64,000 nucleotides of DNA from an uncultured Spartobacteria bacterium. GTDB taxonomy: Bacteria; Verrucomicrobiota; Verrucomicrobiia; Chthoniobacterales; Chthoniobacteraceae. Shown piece after piece: positions 44,383 through 55,931 of this stretch (the first letter of the stretch is position 1; each line of letters starts with the position of its first letter). The DNA is taken from NCBI GenBank assembly GCA_903882875.1, contig CAIRYQ010000015.1, forward strand, positions 1 to 64,000. Reading direction: 5' to 3'. The translations under genes and the position numbers were made by a program. The notes beneath the pieces were generated by a model. That model was not told where the DNA came from. It did no database searches and was given only the letters and a program-made list of their open reading frames with translations.

Positions 44383-47300
44383 ATGAACTCCCGACTCGCA
44401 CTCGCCATCCTGTTTCAATTTTTTCTGATGCCTTGCATGCTGTTCGCCGCGGGCAAGCGTGACACGATGTGGAAGGCCGTCGCGGATGCCGAGAGCAAGG
44501 GGCTGCCGAAGACGGCGATCGAAAAGCTCGGGCCGATCATCGAGCAGGCGATGGCGGAGAAGGCGTATCCCGAGGCGATCAAGGCGATCGCGCGGAAGAT
44601 CGCATTCGAGGGGCAGATCGAGGGGCAGAAGGCGGAGGAAAAAATCACGCGCCTCGAGGCGGAGATTGCGAAGGCACCGAAGGAAATGGTGCCGGTGATG
44701 GATGCGATCCTCGCGGACTGGTACTGGCACTATTTCCAGCAGAACCGCTACCGCTTCATGCGCCGTACCGCCACGGCGGAGGCACCGAGCAAGGACATCA
44801 CGAGCTGGGATCTGCCGCGGATTCTTGCGGAGATTGACAGGCAGTTCACGAAGGCGCTCTCGGCGGAGGCGGAGCTGAAAAAAATCGCGGTCGCGAGCTA
44901 CGATGATCTGCTGCAAAAGGGTGCGGTGCCGGACAGCTACCGGCCGACGCTGTTTGATTTCGTGGCGCACGAGGCGCTTGCATTTTACACATCCGGCGAA
45001 CAGGCGGGATCGAAGTCGGAGGACTCGTTCGAGATTTCGGCGGACAGCCCCATCTTTGCGGCGGCCGCGGAGTTTTTGAAATGGGAACCGGCGACGACGG
45101 ACAAGGATTCGATCTCGCTGAAGGCGATCCGGCTTTATCAGAACCTCATGCGTTTCCACGCGGAGGATGCGGACAAGTCCGCGCTGCTGCACTGCGATCT
45201 GTTGCGGCTGCAGCTCGGGAAAAACAAGGCGTTCGGCGAGGAGAAGAACGCGCGTTTCAAGGCGGCGATGAAGCGATTCGTGGACGAGTGGGCGGATCAC
45301 GAGATTTCCGCGTGGGCGCGTTCCGAGTGGGCCTACATGCTGCGCGACGAGAACGAGCTGGCCGAGGCGTACAAGCTCGCCAAGCAGGGCGAGCAGACGT
45401 ATCCGAACAGTATCGGTGGAAAGATGTGCTTCAATCTCGTGCGGCAGATCGAGGCGAAGTCGTCGCGCGTCGAGACCGAGCGCGTGTGGAATGCGCCGCT
45501 GCCGACGATTGATGTCCACTACCGCAATCTGGCGGACATCCATTTCCGCCTCGTGAAAATGGACTGGGTGGATCGCGTGAAGCGTTCGCAGGGAAATCCG
45601 CAGTGGCTGAACCAGAATGATCGCAAGGAGCTGCTGCGCGCGAAGCCGGAGCTCGAGTGGTCGGCGAAGCTTCCGGCGACGGAGGACTTCCGCGAGCGCG
45701 TGGAGGAAATCCCCGCGCCGAAGGATCTGAAGCCGGGCTTCTATTTCCTGATCGCGAGCCACGACAAGGGATTCGGCGATGCGAACAACACGGTTTCATT
45801 CACGGATCTCTGGGTGAGCGATCTCGCGCTCGTGATGCGCTGGCAGTGGGGCACCGAGAAGATCGAGGGCTTCGCGCTTGATGCGAATTCGGGCAATCCG
45901 ATCGAGGGTGCCGACATCCAATTCTGGGTGCAGGCAAACAACGGGAAATTCAGCGAGGGCGCAAAAATCAAGTCGGATGCGAATGGGTGGTTCTCCGGCC
46001 AGACGCCGCAGGGGTGCGGCGTGTTCGTCCATGTGGCGCACAAGGATCAGCAGCTCAGTTCGGGCAATCAGTATTCGAATCACCGCGGCGGGGTTCAGCC
46101 GGATGTGCAGTCGCAGACAATTTTTTTCACAGACCGTTCGCTCTACCGTCCGGGGCAGACGATTCAGTACAAGGGCATCTGCATCCGAGCGGATCGGGAC
46201 AAGGACGACTACAAGACGCTTGGCGGACAGGCGCTCACGGTGATTTTTCAGGACGTGAACGGGAAGGAGATCGCGCGGCAGAAGCACAAGGCGAACGACT
46301 ACGGATCGTTCAGCGGCAGCTTCACCGCGCCGCGCGACCGGCTCGCGGGACACATGATGATCCGCACCGAGGGCGAGCCGCAGGGCGGCGCGGGCTTCAA
46401 CGTGGAGGAATACAAGCGGCCGAAATTCCAGGTGACGATTGATGCGCCGAAGGAAGCTGCAAAGCTGAACGCAAAAGTTTCGGTGCCCGGCAAGGCGACG
46501 GCTTACACGGGCGCGGCGATCGGCGATGCGAAGGTGAAGTATCGCGTGGTGCGCGAGGTGCGCTACCCGATCTGGTGGGGCGCGTGCTTCTGGTGGCGCC
46601 CCATGCCGGCGCAGGGCGCGCAGGAGATCGCGCACGGCACGGCGGTGACGCAGGCGGACGGAGGTTTTGTGATCGAGTTTGATGCGAAGCCGGACGCCGC
46701 CGTGCTGGAAAAGGATGAGCCGACTTTTCACTACACGGTGTACGCGGACGTGACGGATACGACGGGCGAGACGCGCTCGGGCCAGCGCAGCGTGAACGCG
46801 GGCTACACGGCGTTGCAGGCGTCGCTCTCCGCAGAGGAGTGGCAGACGGATGCGAAGGCGGTGGAGGTGAAAATTTCCACGCAGACGCTCGACGGCGACG
46901 GCAAGTCGACGCAGGGGACTTTGAAAATCTACCATCTCCAGCAGCCGGAAAAAGTCGTGCGTGCGAGTCTCACGGGCCGCGTGGGGCCGATGCCGCGTCG
47001 CGGCAAGGCGGCCGTCAAGAAAGGGACGCAAGTCGGCGCGAATGGGACGAAGCCCGATCCGGCGAATCCGAATTCGTGGGAACTCGGCGCGGTCGCGGTG
47101 GAGCGCGCGTTCACGACGGACGGAGCAGGCAAGGGATCTCTGTCGTTCAAGCTCGGCGCAGGGCCGTACCGCGCGATGCTGGAGACGAAGGATCGCTTCG
47201 GCAAGAAGGTGACGGCGCAACTGAACGTGCAGGTGCTGAAGCTCGACAACAAGAGCCTCGCCGTGAAAATCCCAAACCTCGTCGCCGCGCCGAAATGGAC

Positions 47301-50300
47301 GCTGGAGCCGGGCGAGGAATTCATGGCGCTCTGGGGCACGGGTTACGAGCAGGGCCGCGCGTTCATCGAGATCGAGCATCGCGGAAAAATGATCCAGAGC
47401 TTCTGGACCGAGCTGGGCCTCGCGCAGCAGCAGGTGAAACAGAAGGTGACCGAGGCGATGCGCGGCGGCTTCACGCTGCACGTCACGATGGTGCGCGAGA
47501 ACCGCGCCTACCTCACGTCGCACCATGTGGACGTGCCGTGGAGCAACAAGCAGCTCACGGTGAAGTGGGAGCATTTCACTTCCAAAATGGAGCCTGCGCA
47601 GAAGGAAACGTGGACCGCGGTGGTCACCGGCCCCGATGCGAAGAAGGCCGTCGCGGAGATGGTCGCCGCGCTCTACGATCAGTCGCTCGACGCGTTCCTC
47701 GCGCACGAGTGGCAGAAGGCGTTCGCGGTTTTCCGGCAGGACAATTCATTTCGGCAGTCGCAGTTCGAGAACTCGCTGCGGCAGCTCAACCATCTTCAGG
47801 GCATCTGGCCGCTGGAATCGAAATTCGTGGACATCTCGTACCGCCGCTTCCCGGATGCGATCTCCGCGAACATCTGGAACGACTACATGCTGCAAAACCG
47901 GCGGGGAATGATGCTCGGCGGCGCGATGCCGGCGGCAGCCGCTCCGATGGCGATGGATGGCGTGTCCGCAACGGCCAGGAGGGCTGCAAAGGGGGAAGAT
48001 AAGGCTGACGAACAGGCTGCGAATGCGAATGGAATCTTCGGGCGCGCGGACGCTGTGGAAAAACAGTCTGCCGACAAGCCGGGCGGTGGCCTTGTGCCTC
48101 CGGCACCGGATCTCGGTAAGGTCTCCGCGCGGAAAAATCTGAACGAGACGGCGTTCTTTTTCCCGCACCTGCTGGCGCGCGAGGATGGCTCGGTGGCGAT
48201 GGAGTTCACGATGCCGGAGGCGCTCACGACTTGGAAGTTCATGGGCTTCACGCACGACCGCGACCTGCGCGCGGGGTTCATCGAGGACAAGGCGATCACG
48301 GCGAAGGAAATCATGGTGCAGCCGAATCCGCCGCGCTTTCTGCGCGAGGGCGACGCGCTGGAGTTCACAGTGAAGGTGTCCAACCAGTCGCCGACGCGGC
48401 AAGCGGGCACGGTGCGGCTCGCGCTCTCGGATGCGCGCACGGGCAAGCCGGTGGATGCGCAGTTTGAAAATGCGAAGACGGATCTGAATTTCGAAATGCC
48501 CGCGGGCGAGTCGCGCAGCTTCTCGTGGAAGCTGAAGGTGCCCGATGGCGCGGACCCGCTGAGCTACAAGGCGGTCGGCTCGACGGGCCGGCTCTCGGAC
48601 GGCGAGGAGGGGCTGCTGCCGGTGCTCTCGCGGCGCACGCTGGTGACGGAATCGTTGCCGCTGCCCGTGCGCGGGCCGCAGGAGAAAAAGTTCGAGTTCA
48701 CGAAGCTGATCGAGAGCGGAAAATCCGACTCGCTGAAGTCGCAGACGCTCACGGTGCAGATGGTGTCGAACCCGTCATGGTATGCGGTGATGGCGCTGCC
48801 ATATCTCATGGAGTTCCCGCACGAATGCACGGAGCAGACGTTCAACCGGCTCTACGCAAATGCGCTCGCACGGCACATCGCGGCGTCCGATCCGAAAATC
48901 CGCGACGTCTTTGATCAATGGAAGGGCACGCCCGCGCTGGATAGCCCGCTGGAGAAAAACCAAGATCTCAAGTCCGTAATCCTCGAGGAGACGCCGTGGG
49001 TGCGTCAGGCGCAGGCGGAGAGTCAGGCGCGACGCAATGTGGGCATTCTTTTCGACGACAACCGGCTCAACGACGAGACGGCACGGCTCCTCCGCAAGCT
49101 CAGTGAGCAGCAGCACGGCGACGGGATGTGGCCGTGGTTCCCTGGCGGTCACGGCAACGAATACATCACGCTCTACATCACGACAGGCTTCGGCCGGCTG
49201 CGGCACCTCGGCGTGAAAATTGATACGACTCCCGCGGTGAAGGCGCTCGGTGCGCTCGACGGATGGATTGAGAAAACGTACCGCGAGATTTTGAAACACG
49301 GCAAAAAGGAAGACAATCACCTCAGCGCGACGATCGCGTTTTATCTTTATGGCCGCAGCTTTTTCATTGGCGAAAAACCGGTCGCGCCGCGGCACAAGGA
49401 GGCCGTGGATTATTTCCTCGGTCAGGCGCGCACGCACTGGCTGAAGCTCGATCGGCAGTCGCAGGGGCACCTCGCGATTGCGCTCACGCGCTTCGGCGAC
49501 AAGCCCGCCGCGCAGGGCATCGTGAAATCCATCAAGGAATTTTCCGTCGAGAATGAGGAGATGGGGATGTTCTGGCGCGACACCGAGGCGTCGTGGTGGT
49601 GGTACCGCGCGCCGATCGAGACGCAGGCGCTGATGATTGAAGCGTTCGACGAGGTGATGAACGACACGAAGGCGGTCGAGGACTGCAAGGTGTGGCTTTT
49701 GAAACAAAAGCAGACGCAGGACTGGAAGACCACGAAGGCCACCGCGGACGCGATCTACGCGCTGCTGCTTCGTGGTGACAACGCGCTCGCATCCGACGAA
49801 CTCGTGCAACTCTCGCTCGGTGGCGAGACGATCAAGCCCGAGAAAGTCGAGGCGGGCACCGGCTTCTACGAGCAGAAATTCGTGCGCGGTGAGATCAAGC
49901 CGGAGCAGGGGCACATCACGCTGAAGAAGGTGGACAAGGGCGTCGCGTGGGGCAGCGTGCATTGGCAATACCTCGAGGACATGAGCAAGGTGACGGCCTA
50001 CGAGGGTACGCCGCTGAAGCTCACGAAGACGCTTTTCACCAAGCAGAACACGAAGAAAGGCCCGGTGCTCGAACCCGTGAAAGGCGCGGTGAAAGTCGGC
50101 GACGAACTTGTCGTGCGCATCGTGCTGCACACGGATCGCGACATGGAATACGTCCACCTCAAGGACTACCGCGGCAGCGGAACCGAGCCCGTGAATGTGC
50201 TATCAAGCTATAAGTTCCAGGACGGCCTCGCGTACTACGAATCCACGAAGGACACCGCGAGCCACTTCTTCATAGATTACCTGCCGAAGGGCGACTACGT

Positions 50301-50424
50301 CTTCGAATACTCGACGCGCGTCGTCCACAAGGGACGCTACCAGACGGGATTCGCAGGCATCCAGTGCATGTATGCGCCGGAGTTCAACAGCCACTCGGAG
50401 AGCATCTGGGTGGTGGCGGAGTAG
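44383..50424 (+). CDS. Alpha-2-macroglobulin family protein, very large
   Basis: This is a 2013-residue envelope protein of the bacterial alpha-2-macroglobulin group, thought to trap proteases. It has a signal peptide (ending near MLFAAGK), helical repeats to about residue 350, then MG domains. YRPGQTIQYKGI near 590 is the canonical A2M_N motif. FPHLLAREDGSVAMEFTMPEALTTWKF marks the A2M block. The thioester-type motif CTEQ (Cys1482-Gln1485 within FPHECTEQ) retains the Cys and Gln. The TED-like helical domain follows (residues about 1500-1820), and the receptor-like C-terminal end has YVHLKDYRG and FVYEYSTRVVHKG-like strands. There is no pbpC (PBP1C) gene beside it, in contrast with the E. coli yfhM arrangement. 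The start at 44383 was chosen because the signal peptide begins there. Confidence 0.92.
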   Translation: MNSRLALAILFQFFLMPCMLFAAGKRDTMWKAVADAESKGLPKTAIEKLGPIIEQAMAEKAYPEAIKAIARKIAFEGQIEGQKAEEKITRLEAEIAKAPKEMVPVMDAILADWYWHYFQQNRYRFMRRTATAEAPSKDITSWDLPRILAEIDRQFTKALSAEAELKKIAVASYDDLLQKGAVPDSYRPTLFDFVAHEALAFYTSGEQAGSKSEDSFEISADSPIFAAAAEFLKWEPATTDKDSISLKAIRLYQNLMRFHAEDADKSALLHCDLLRLQLGKNKAFGEEKNARFKAAMKRFVDEWADHEISAWARSEWAYMLRDENELAEAYKLAKQGEQTYPNSIGGKMCFNLVRQIEAKSSRVETERVWNAPLPTIDVHYRNLADIHFRLVKMDWVDRVKRSQGNPQWLNQNDRKELLRAKPELEWSAKLPATEDFRERVEEIPAPKDLKPGFYFLIASHDKGFGDANNTVSFTDLWVSDLALVMRWQWGTEKIEGFALDANSGNPIEGADIQFWVQANNGKFSEGAKIKSDANGWFSGQTPQGCGVFVHVAHKDQQLSSGNQYSNHRGGVQPDVQSQTIFFTDRSLYRPGQTIQYKGICIRADRDKDDYKTLGGQALTVIFQDVNGKEIARQKHKANDYGSFSGSFTAPRDRLAGHMMIRTEGEPQGGAGFNVEEYKRPKFQVTIDAPKEAAKLNAKVSVPGKATAYTGAAIGDAKVKYRVVREVRYPIWWGACFWWRPMPAQGAQEIAHGTAVTQADGGFVIEFDAKPDAAVLEKDEPTFHYTVYADVTDTTGETRSGQRSVNAGYTALQASLSAEEWQTDAKAVEVKISTQTLDGDGKSTQGTLKIYHLQQPEKVVRASLTGRVGPMPRRGKAAVKKGTQVGANGTKPDPANPNSWELGAVAVERAFTTDGAGKGSLSFKLGAGPYRAMLETKDRFGKKVTAQLNVQVLKLDNKSLAVKIPNLVAAPKWTLEPGEEFMALWGTGYEQGRAFIEIEHRGKMIQSFWTELGLAQQQVKQKVTEAMRGGFTLHVTMVRENRAYLTSHHVDVPWSNKQLTVKWEHFTSKMEPAQKETWTAVVTGPDAKKAVAEMVAALYDQSLDAFLAHEWQKAFAVFRQDNSFRQSQFENSLRQLNHLQGIWPLESKFVDISYRRFPDAISANIWNDYMLQNRRGMMLGGAMPAAAAPMAMDGVSATARRAAKGEDKADEQAANANGIFGRADAVEKQSADKPGGGLVPPAPDLGKVSARKNLNETAFFFPHLLAREDGSVAMEFTMPEALTTWKFMGFTHDRDLRAGFIEDKAITAKEIMVQPNPPRFLREGDALEFTVKVSNQSPTRQAGTVRLALSDARTGKPVDAQFENAKTDLNFEMPAGESRSFSWKLKVPDGADPLSYKAVGSTGRLSDGEEGLLPVLSRRTLVTESLPLPVRGPQEKKFEFTKLIESGKSDSLKSQTLTVQMVSNPSWYAVMALPYLMEFPHECTEQTFNRLYANALARHIAASDPKIRDVFDQWKGTPALDSPLEKNQDLKSVILEETPWVRQAQAESQARRNVGILFDDNRLNDETARLLRKLSEQQHGDGMWPWFPGGHGNEYITLYITTGFGRLRHLGVKIDTTPAVKALGALDGWIEKTYREILKHGKKEDNHLSATIAFYLYGRSFFIGEKPVAPRHKEAVDYFLGQARTHWLKLDRQSQGHLAIALTRFGDKPAAQGIVKSIKEFSVENEEMGMFWRDTEASWWWYRAPIETQALMIEAFDEVMNDTKAVEDCKVWLLKQKQTQDWKTTKATADAIYALLLRGDNALASDELVQLSLGGETIKPEKVEAGTGFYEQKFVRGEIKPEQGHITLKKVDKGVAWGSVHWQYLEDMSKVTAYEGTPLKLTKTLFTKQNTKKGPVLEPVKGAVKVGDELVVRIVLHTDRDMEYVHLKDYRGSGTEPVNVLSSYKFQDGLAYYESTKDTASHFFIDYLPKGDYVFEYSTRVVHKGRYQTGFAGIQCMYAPEFNSHSESIWVVAE

Positions 50425-50579
50425 CGGGGGGCGCCGCGCGTCCCCGCTGGCCGCACAAGAACAACGCGCAGCGTCCCGACTCCTCTCGCTTTTGGGCGAG
50501 AATGCGGCGATGCCCGCGCAGACCGTTAGTTCATGCACAGACTTGCCGCGCCTCGTTCGGCACGGCACAAGCCTCGCTG

Positions 50580-53500
50580 ATGCTGCGACCGAAGAAGCAC
50601 CCTGATCAGCTCGACTTCGGGCTCCCGCGTGAGGAAGTGAGCGGGGCCCTCCACAGCCACGGCATTTTTTCGTCGAACTACCTCCAGCGGCACTTTGCCC
50701 GTGCCGCGGAGTTTCCGTCTGCCGCGGAAGTTGAGCCGCTGTATCGTGAGTTGCGTGCATTGTGGGAAGAGAAGCTCCCCGGCCTCATCAAGCAAAAGGA
50801 AGCCTACACGCGCACCGCATTCCTTGATCCGCTGCTGAAGCTCCTTGGCTGGCACTTCATCCCGGAAGCGAATCTCCCGCACGGCCCGACGAGAAAGCGC
50901 CCGGACTACGCGCTCTTCCCCGACGCAGCGCGTTCCGAACAAGCTGCAGCCGCGAGCGACGCCGCCGACATTTACCGTCTCGCCGACGCAGTTCTCGAAG
51001 CAAAGCGCTGGCAGCATCCGCTTGATGAAGCCTCGTCCACGGAGACACCCGGCTGGTTCCCGAGCGAGCAAATCCAAGACTATCTCCGGCACGCGCGCGA
51101 TGGCACCGGCGCGCGCTTCTTCAACTGGGCGATCCTCACGAACGGCGCGTGCTGGCGGCTTATTGTGAGCACGCCGCCGGCGATGCGTTCTTTGAGTTCA
51201 CCCTGGCGCACGGCGAATCGTTCTGTTCGCTCGACGACTTCCGTTTTCTCGTCGCGCTGTTCCGCCCCGCGGCCTTCGCGCGCACGGACGGTCGCTGCCT
51301 GCTCGACGATCTCCGAGAGCAGGCGCTCACCCGGCAGGTCTCTCTCGAAAAGAACCTCAAGGATCGCATCTTCGATGTCCTCGAAGATCTCGCGACCGGG
51401 TTCCGTGCCCACGCGCCGAACGCGATCGCGCCCGCCGACTTTTCTGCGCTCTACGAGGCGTCCCTCGTCTTTCTCTACCGCCTGCTTTTCATCCTCTACG
51501 CGGAAAGCCGCGCGCTGCTCCCGGTGCGCGCATCCGGCGCGGGGTCGAACAGAATCTACCGCGAACGCTACAGCCTCATGCGGCTCACTGCCGACCTGCG
51601 CGGTGGCGCGAAGTTCACCGACGACGCCTTCACCGATCTCCACGAATCGCTGCTCAAGCTGTTTGATCTCATCAACGGCACGCACCCGGATCGCAACAAA
51701 GCAACTGATGTCACACGCTACAACGGCGGCCTCTTCGATCCTGCGCTGCATCCGCATCTCTCCCGCTGGCGCATCGGCGACAAGGCGCTCGCCGACGTTC
51801 TCCGCCTGCTCATCTTCGATCAGCCTTCCGGCGCAAACCGCCGCCAGCGCACCATCCGCACCGAGGAGACGATTGACTACGCGGCGCTCGAAGTCCGCCA
51901 GCTTGGCGACATCTACGAGGGCTTGCTCGGCGCGCAGCTCCGTGAAAACGCCGCCGCCCGGCTCGAACTCGTCAACGCCAACGGCCAGAACCACCGACAC
52001 GGAATTTTTTACACGCCGGACTGGATCGTCCTCTACCTGCTGCGCGAGACGTTCGCGCCGCTGCTTGCGGAAGTCGGAGCCCGCGACGACGTGCGGTGCG
52101 CGCTGGCGAAAAAGAATACCGAGCAACGCCGCGACAATTCCTTTGCGCTCGCCGTCCTCGGCCTCCGGCTTGTGGATCCCGCGATGGGCAGCGGCCATTT
52201 CCTCGTCCGCGCCACGGAATTTCTCGCCCGCAAAATCCGCGAGCACGACACGACGAAACTGATGACCGAGCAGATCGTCTCGAATGGCGGCAGCCGCCGC
52301 ACACGCGAGCAAATCCTCGCTTCGGGACGCCATCCCGTCCCGCCCGGCGTCTCGCAAGAGCAGGCCGAGACTGCCTACTGGCGCCGCCGCGTCGTCGAGA
52401 GCTGCATCCACGGCGTGGACCTGAACCCGATGGCCGTCGAGCTGGCGAAGCTCTCGCTCTGGCTCACCTGCATCGCCGCCGACGAGCCGCTGAACTTCCT
52501 CGATCACCATCTGCGTCACGGGAACTCGCTCGTCTTTGCCGCGCCGTGGCAGCTCCCGCACCTGCCCGCCGCGACGGACCAGGAGAAGGAGCAGGCCGCG
52601 TTTCATCTCGGCGATCATCTGCCGGCGGCGCTTGCGCAGGTCATCAAGACGAACGCAGCCATCGCGGAGTTGCCCAGCACTGCGATGGAGGAAGTGAAAC
52701 AGAAGGAGGACGCGTGGAAAAAAGTCCGCAAGGAGATCGAGCCGTTCCTCACGCTCGCGCATCTTTGGGTCGCCGCGGGCGATGCGCTGAGGTTTTCCGA
52801 CGAACCGGGTAAGCCGCCGCGCGAACTCAACGAACTCGACTACCAGACCGCCGCCCGCGCGCTTATCTCGCCGGATTCGCTCACCGATCTGTCTGCGAAG
52901 GAGCGGAAGAAAACGGAGAGCCTCCGAGACGGCATCCTCGACGCACTCGCTCCGAAACGCGGCGCGCTCGATTCCTTCCACTGGCACCTCGAATTTCCCG
53001 CCGTCTTTTACGCCGATGACGGCACACCGCGCGACGATGCGGGCTTCGATGCCATCCTCGGCAACCCGCCCTACATCTCCGCGCAGACCAGCAGCGCAGA
53101 GGCGTGGCGCGCGGCACTGGAACGGCGCGACGGCTGGCTCGATGATCTTTACGTCCACTTTACCGCGCTCGGCTTCACACTGCTCCGCGCGGGCGGTGGC
53201 TTCGGCTTCATCGTCTCGGACACGTTCTTCACCCTCGCCACGAAGCTGCGGATGCGCGAGCTGCTCCAGCGTCACCGCCTCACCCACCTCGGCCAGTGCG
53301 ACCCGTTCGACGCGACGGTGGACGCCGCCATCTTCGTCGCGCGGAAGTCGCCGCCTGCGCCGGAGGAAAACGACACGCTCCTTTTCGTTCAGGCCCGCCC
53401 GCGCACTGGTACCGCGCCGGATGTCGCGCTGGAAACGCTCCCGCTGCGCGACGCCGTCCGGTTTTCGGAAAACACCGCGCTGCCCGCCGGACTCGGCGAC

Positions 53501-55111
53501 GCCGCGCACGGCACTCACGCGCGCCCCGGCTACGCGGGCGCAGATCTGCGCGTCCACCGCGTCCCGCTCGCGCTCTACCGCGCCACGCATAAGCGCGCGT
53601 TCTTCGAGCCGCGCCCCGGCACGCTGCGGTTGTGGGAAAAATTCAACGAACCCGTGAAGGCACTCGTCGGGGAATGGTGGGAGCGCATCAAGGACTCGAA
53701 AGTATTCGACAAAAACCGCGGTGAAATCGCCGCGTATCAGCGCACGCTTAAGCCCGGCGACATCACGCTTGTCGGTCTCATCGCCGAGGGTGGGCAGGGC
53801 ATGAGGACGGCGAACAACGGGCGCTTCCTCGGCTACCTCGAAAGCACGCGGCAGGCGGATGAAGTGCAGGCGAAGCGCGAAGGCAAGAAGTGGACGAAGG
53901 CGTGGCTTGCCGACTCCGCCATCGCGCCCGTCTTCCGCGACCTGCTCGCCGATGCGGGCGGCGACGCAGCGAAGCCGCTCAAGGACAGCGCCGCGTGGGA
54001 GGCGTGCATCGAGCCGCTGCGGCAGAAGTTTGGCGACGAGCGGCTCGGCATCGGCAAGACCGAACTCTACCGCATCGTCCCGCGTAACCTCGTCGCGGAT
54101 GAGGAGGACTTCCGCTTCGCATGGACGCAGCGCAAAGCGGAACTGCTCGCGCGCTGGCGAACGCACGAAGACCTCCGCCCGTTCTGGCACACCACGCTCG
54201 ACCTCAGCCTCGCCCGCAAGCAGCTCGAAAAACTCCACAAGGCAAAGACGGTGAGCGACGAGGACTTCATCGCGCTCTGCCGCGAAATCCAGCGCTGGGC
54301 CGCAGGCCCGCCGACCGGCAAACGCCGCGTCCCGCGCGAAGCCATTGGTCTCCGCAGCAGCGAAGACTACACCGACGCGGACGACGCCCCGCGCATCGCC
54401 ACCATCTACAACGGCCTCGGCGGACGCGGGCAATTCGTCCCTTTCCGCAAAGGCGACCCGGACGGCAACCGCTGGCTCGACGACGAGCCGTTGTTCATCC
54501 GCTGGACGAACGCGGACGTGATCTGGCTTTTTGAAAACAGTGGCCACTCGGCCCCGCGCAGTCCGGTCATTCGCAACGCGCACTTCTATTTCACCGCTGG
54601 CCTCACCTACAACATCCACGCGCGGGGCGTGCTCCTGAAATCAAAGCTACTCCGAGGCTGCGTGTTCGATTCCTCTGCTTCCATGCTGTGCCCGACCGCG
54701 CGCGCTGTTCCCGCTGAGCATCTGCTGGCCTTGTTCAACAGCCACATTGTCAGCTTCTACATCAAGAAGTTCCTGAACAACACCTGGCACGAGATCAGTG
54801 ACCTACGGCAAATCCCGCTCGTCGTCCCCACCGCCGCGCAGAGCAAACGCATCAACACGCTCGTGACGCTCGCCTTTCGTGCGAAGCGCCACGGCCTCGC
54901 CGGCACGCACCCGGACAACGCGCTCGTCGCGGCCGTGCAGCCCATCGAAGCCGAACTGGCTGCGCATGGCCCCGAATACCTGCGCCCCGGCGCGCAGGCG
55001 AAGCTGCTCGCCACCGCCGCCGACTGCCTCGCCATCCTCGAACGCACCGTGAGCTGGGAAGCCGAGAGACTCTACGGCGTGGAAGGCCTCGGCCCATTTG
55101 ATGAGTTTTGA
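50580..55111 (+). pseudogene. Single-chain restriction-modification enzyme (Eco57I/type IIG-like), frameshifted
   Basis: The reading frame changes once near 51160 (frame 50580 to about 51160, then 51149-55111). The two parts join as ILTNGACWRL then YCEHAAGD, and restoring one T in the CTTAT at about 51160 makes one chain of about 1510 residues; 4532 bases plus one is exactly divisible by three. The N-terminal part has a nuclease-type signature: KRPDYALF (Asp109) and VLEAKRW (Glu140, Lys142). The methyltransferase part has DPAMGSGHFLVRA (SAM motif I) and NPPYI (catalytic motif IV, near 53064). Past this lies a long target-recognition region. It is therefore a type IIG/Eco57I-like restriction-modification enzyme, solo, flanked by unrelated genes. 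It could be a real inactivating mutation, a phase-variable site or a sequencing error. Confidence 0.85.
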
Positions 55112-55137
55112 ACCCAGCGCGGCACACGCCGCTCCGC

Positions 55138-55905
55138 CTACCCTTTCTCGTCGGTAAAAAAAACGCGCGGGCCGCCGTCAGTGCGGATTTTTTTCTGGAG
55201 CTGCTTCATCACGCCGCGCGCCCAGTCGGCGCCCGCCTCGCTGTTGTAGTGGACGCCGTCGCTGCCGGTGCGGCCGTTCACGTAGTGGGTCAGTTGGACC
55301 GAATCAATCCAGTCGAAGCGCCAGGTCCTCCCGGCTTTCGCGATGAGCTGGCGCACTTCGTTCTGCACGGCATGGGAAAATTTCGTCGTGTCCGGCGGCA
55401 GGATCCAGATCACCTGTTTGCCGCGCAGCGAGGCGGCGAGGCGATCCAGCGCCTGGGCCATCTTCTTTTTTTCCTCGTCGCTGTTGCGCCCCAGCAAGTC
55501 ATCGAACCAGTTCGTGCCGAGCTGCACGATGACCACCTGCGGTTTGTGCATCCAGAGCAGGCGGTCAATCTTCGGCGTCTGCACCGGCGGCGGGCGCTGA
55601 CCATTCTTGTATTCGAGCACGATGGTGCGCTGTGGCGTCCGTTCACGGTAGCCGCATCTGGTGACGTGCGGGGGCTCCACGCTGAGCCAGTGCTGCGGGG
55701 CCGAGCCGCACGAGCCATAGACGAACACGTTTTCCGAGCCGTAGCGCGTGATGAGCAGCTCCTGCAGTGTCTCGCCGAAGCCGCCGACGGTCAGCGAATC
55801 GCCGATGACGAGGATGCGGCCGGCATTCTCTCGCGGCAGTGCGGGTGCGGTGGTGAGGAGAATCGCCGAGAGCAGCGTGCAGAAAAAGCGGATGGGATTG
55901 GGCAT
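55138..55905 (-). CDS. SGNH/GDSL hydrolase, secreted
   Basis: This 255-residue protein has a signal peptide (start at 55905, hydrophobic FFCTLLSAILLTTAPA) and an SGNH fold: VIGDSLTVGGFG (Ser37), QLGTNWFDD (Asn block) and GSDGVHYN near the C-terminus with the Asp and His. It probably deacylates or transfers acetyl groups on polysaccharide. It shares the pattern GDSL-x-x-GGFG-x-x-L and P-K-I-D-x-L-L with the protein upstream at 55932 and appears to be a tandem duplicate. The two stand 26 bases apart on the same strand. Confidence 0.87.
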   Translation of the reverse strand: MPNPIRFFCTLLSAILLTTAPALPRENAGRILVIGDSLTVGGFGETLQELLITRYGSENVFVYGSCGSAPQHWLSVEPPHVTRCGYRERTPQRTIVLEYKNGQRPPPVQTPKIDRLLWMHKPQVVIVQLGTNWFDDLLGRNSDEEKKKMAQALDRLAASLRGKQVIWILPPDTTKFSHAVQNEVRQLIAKAGRTWRFDWIDSVQLTHYVNGRTGSDGVHYNSEAGADWARGVMKQLQKKIRTDGGPRVFFTDEKG

Positions 55906-55931
55906 GGGATTTTGGTTGTTCGTTCCGGCGT

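Noticed and set aside
45796-47706. A 636-codon antisense frame inside the macroglobulin gene
   Set aside because: Lies wholly within a clear A2M coding region and has no family features.
51080-54619. An 1179-codon antisense open frame inside the restriction-modification gene
   Set aside because: High third-position G+C on the real strand leaves stop-free antisense frames. The translation is Arg/Ala/Glu-rich and matches no family, while the sense strand carries conserved motifs.
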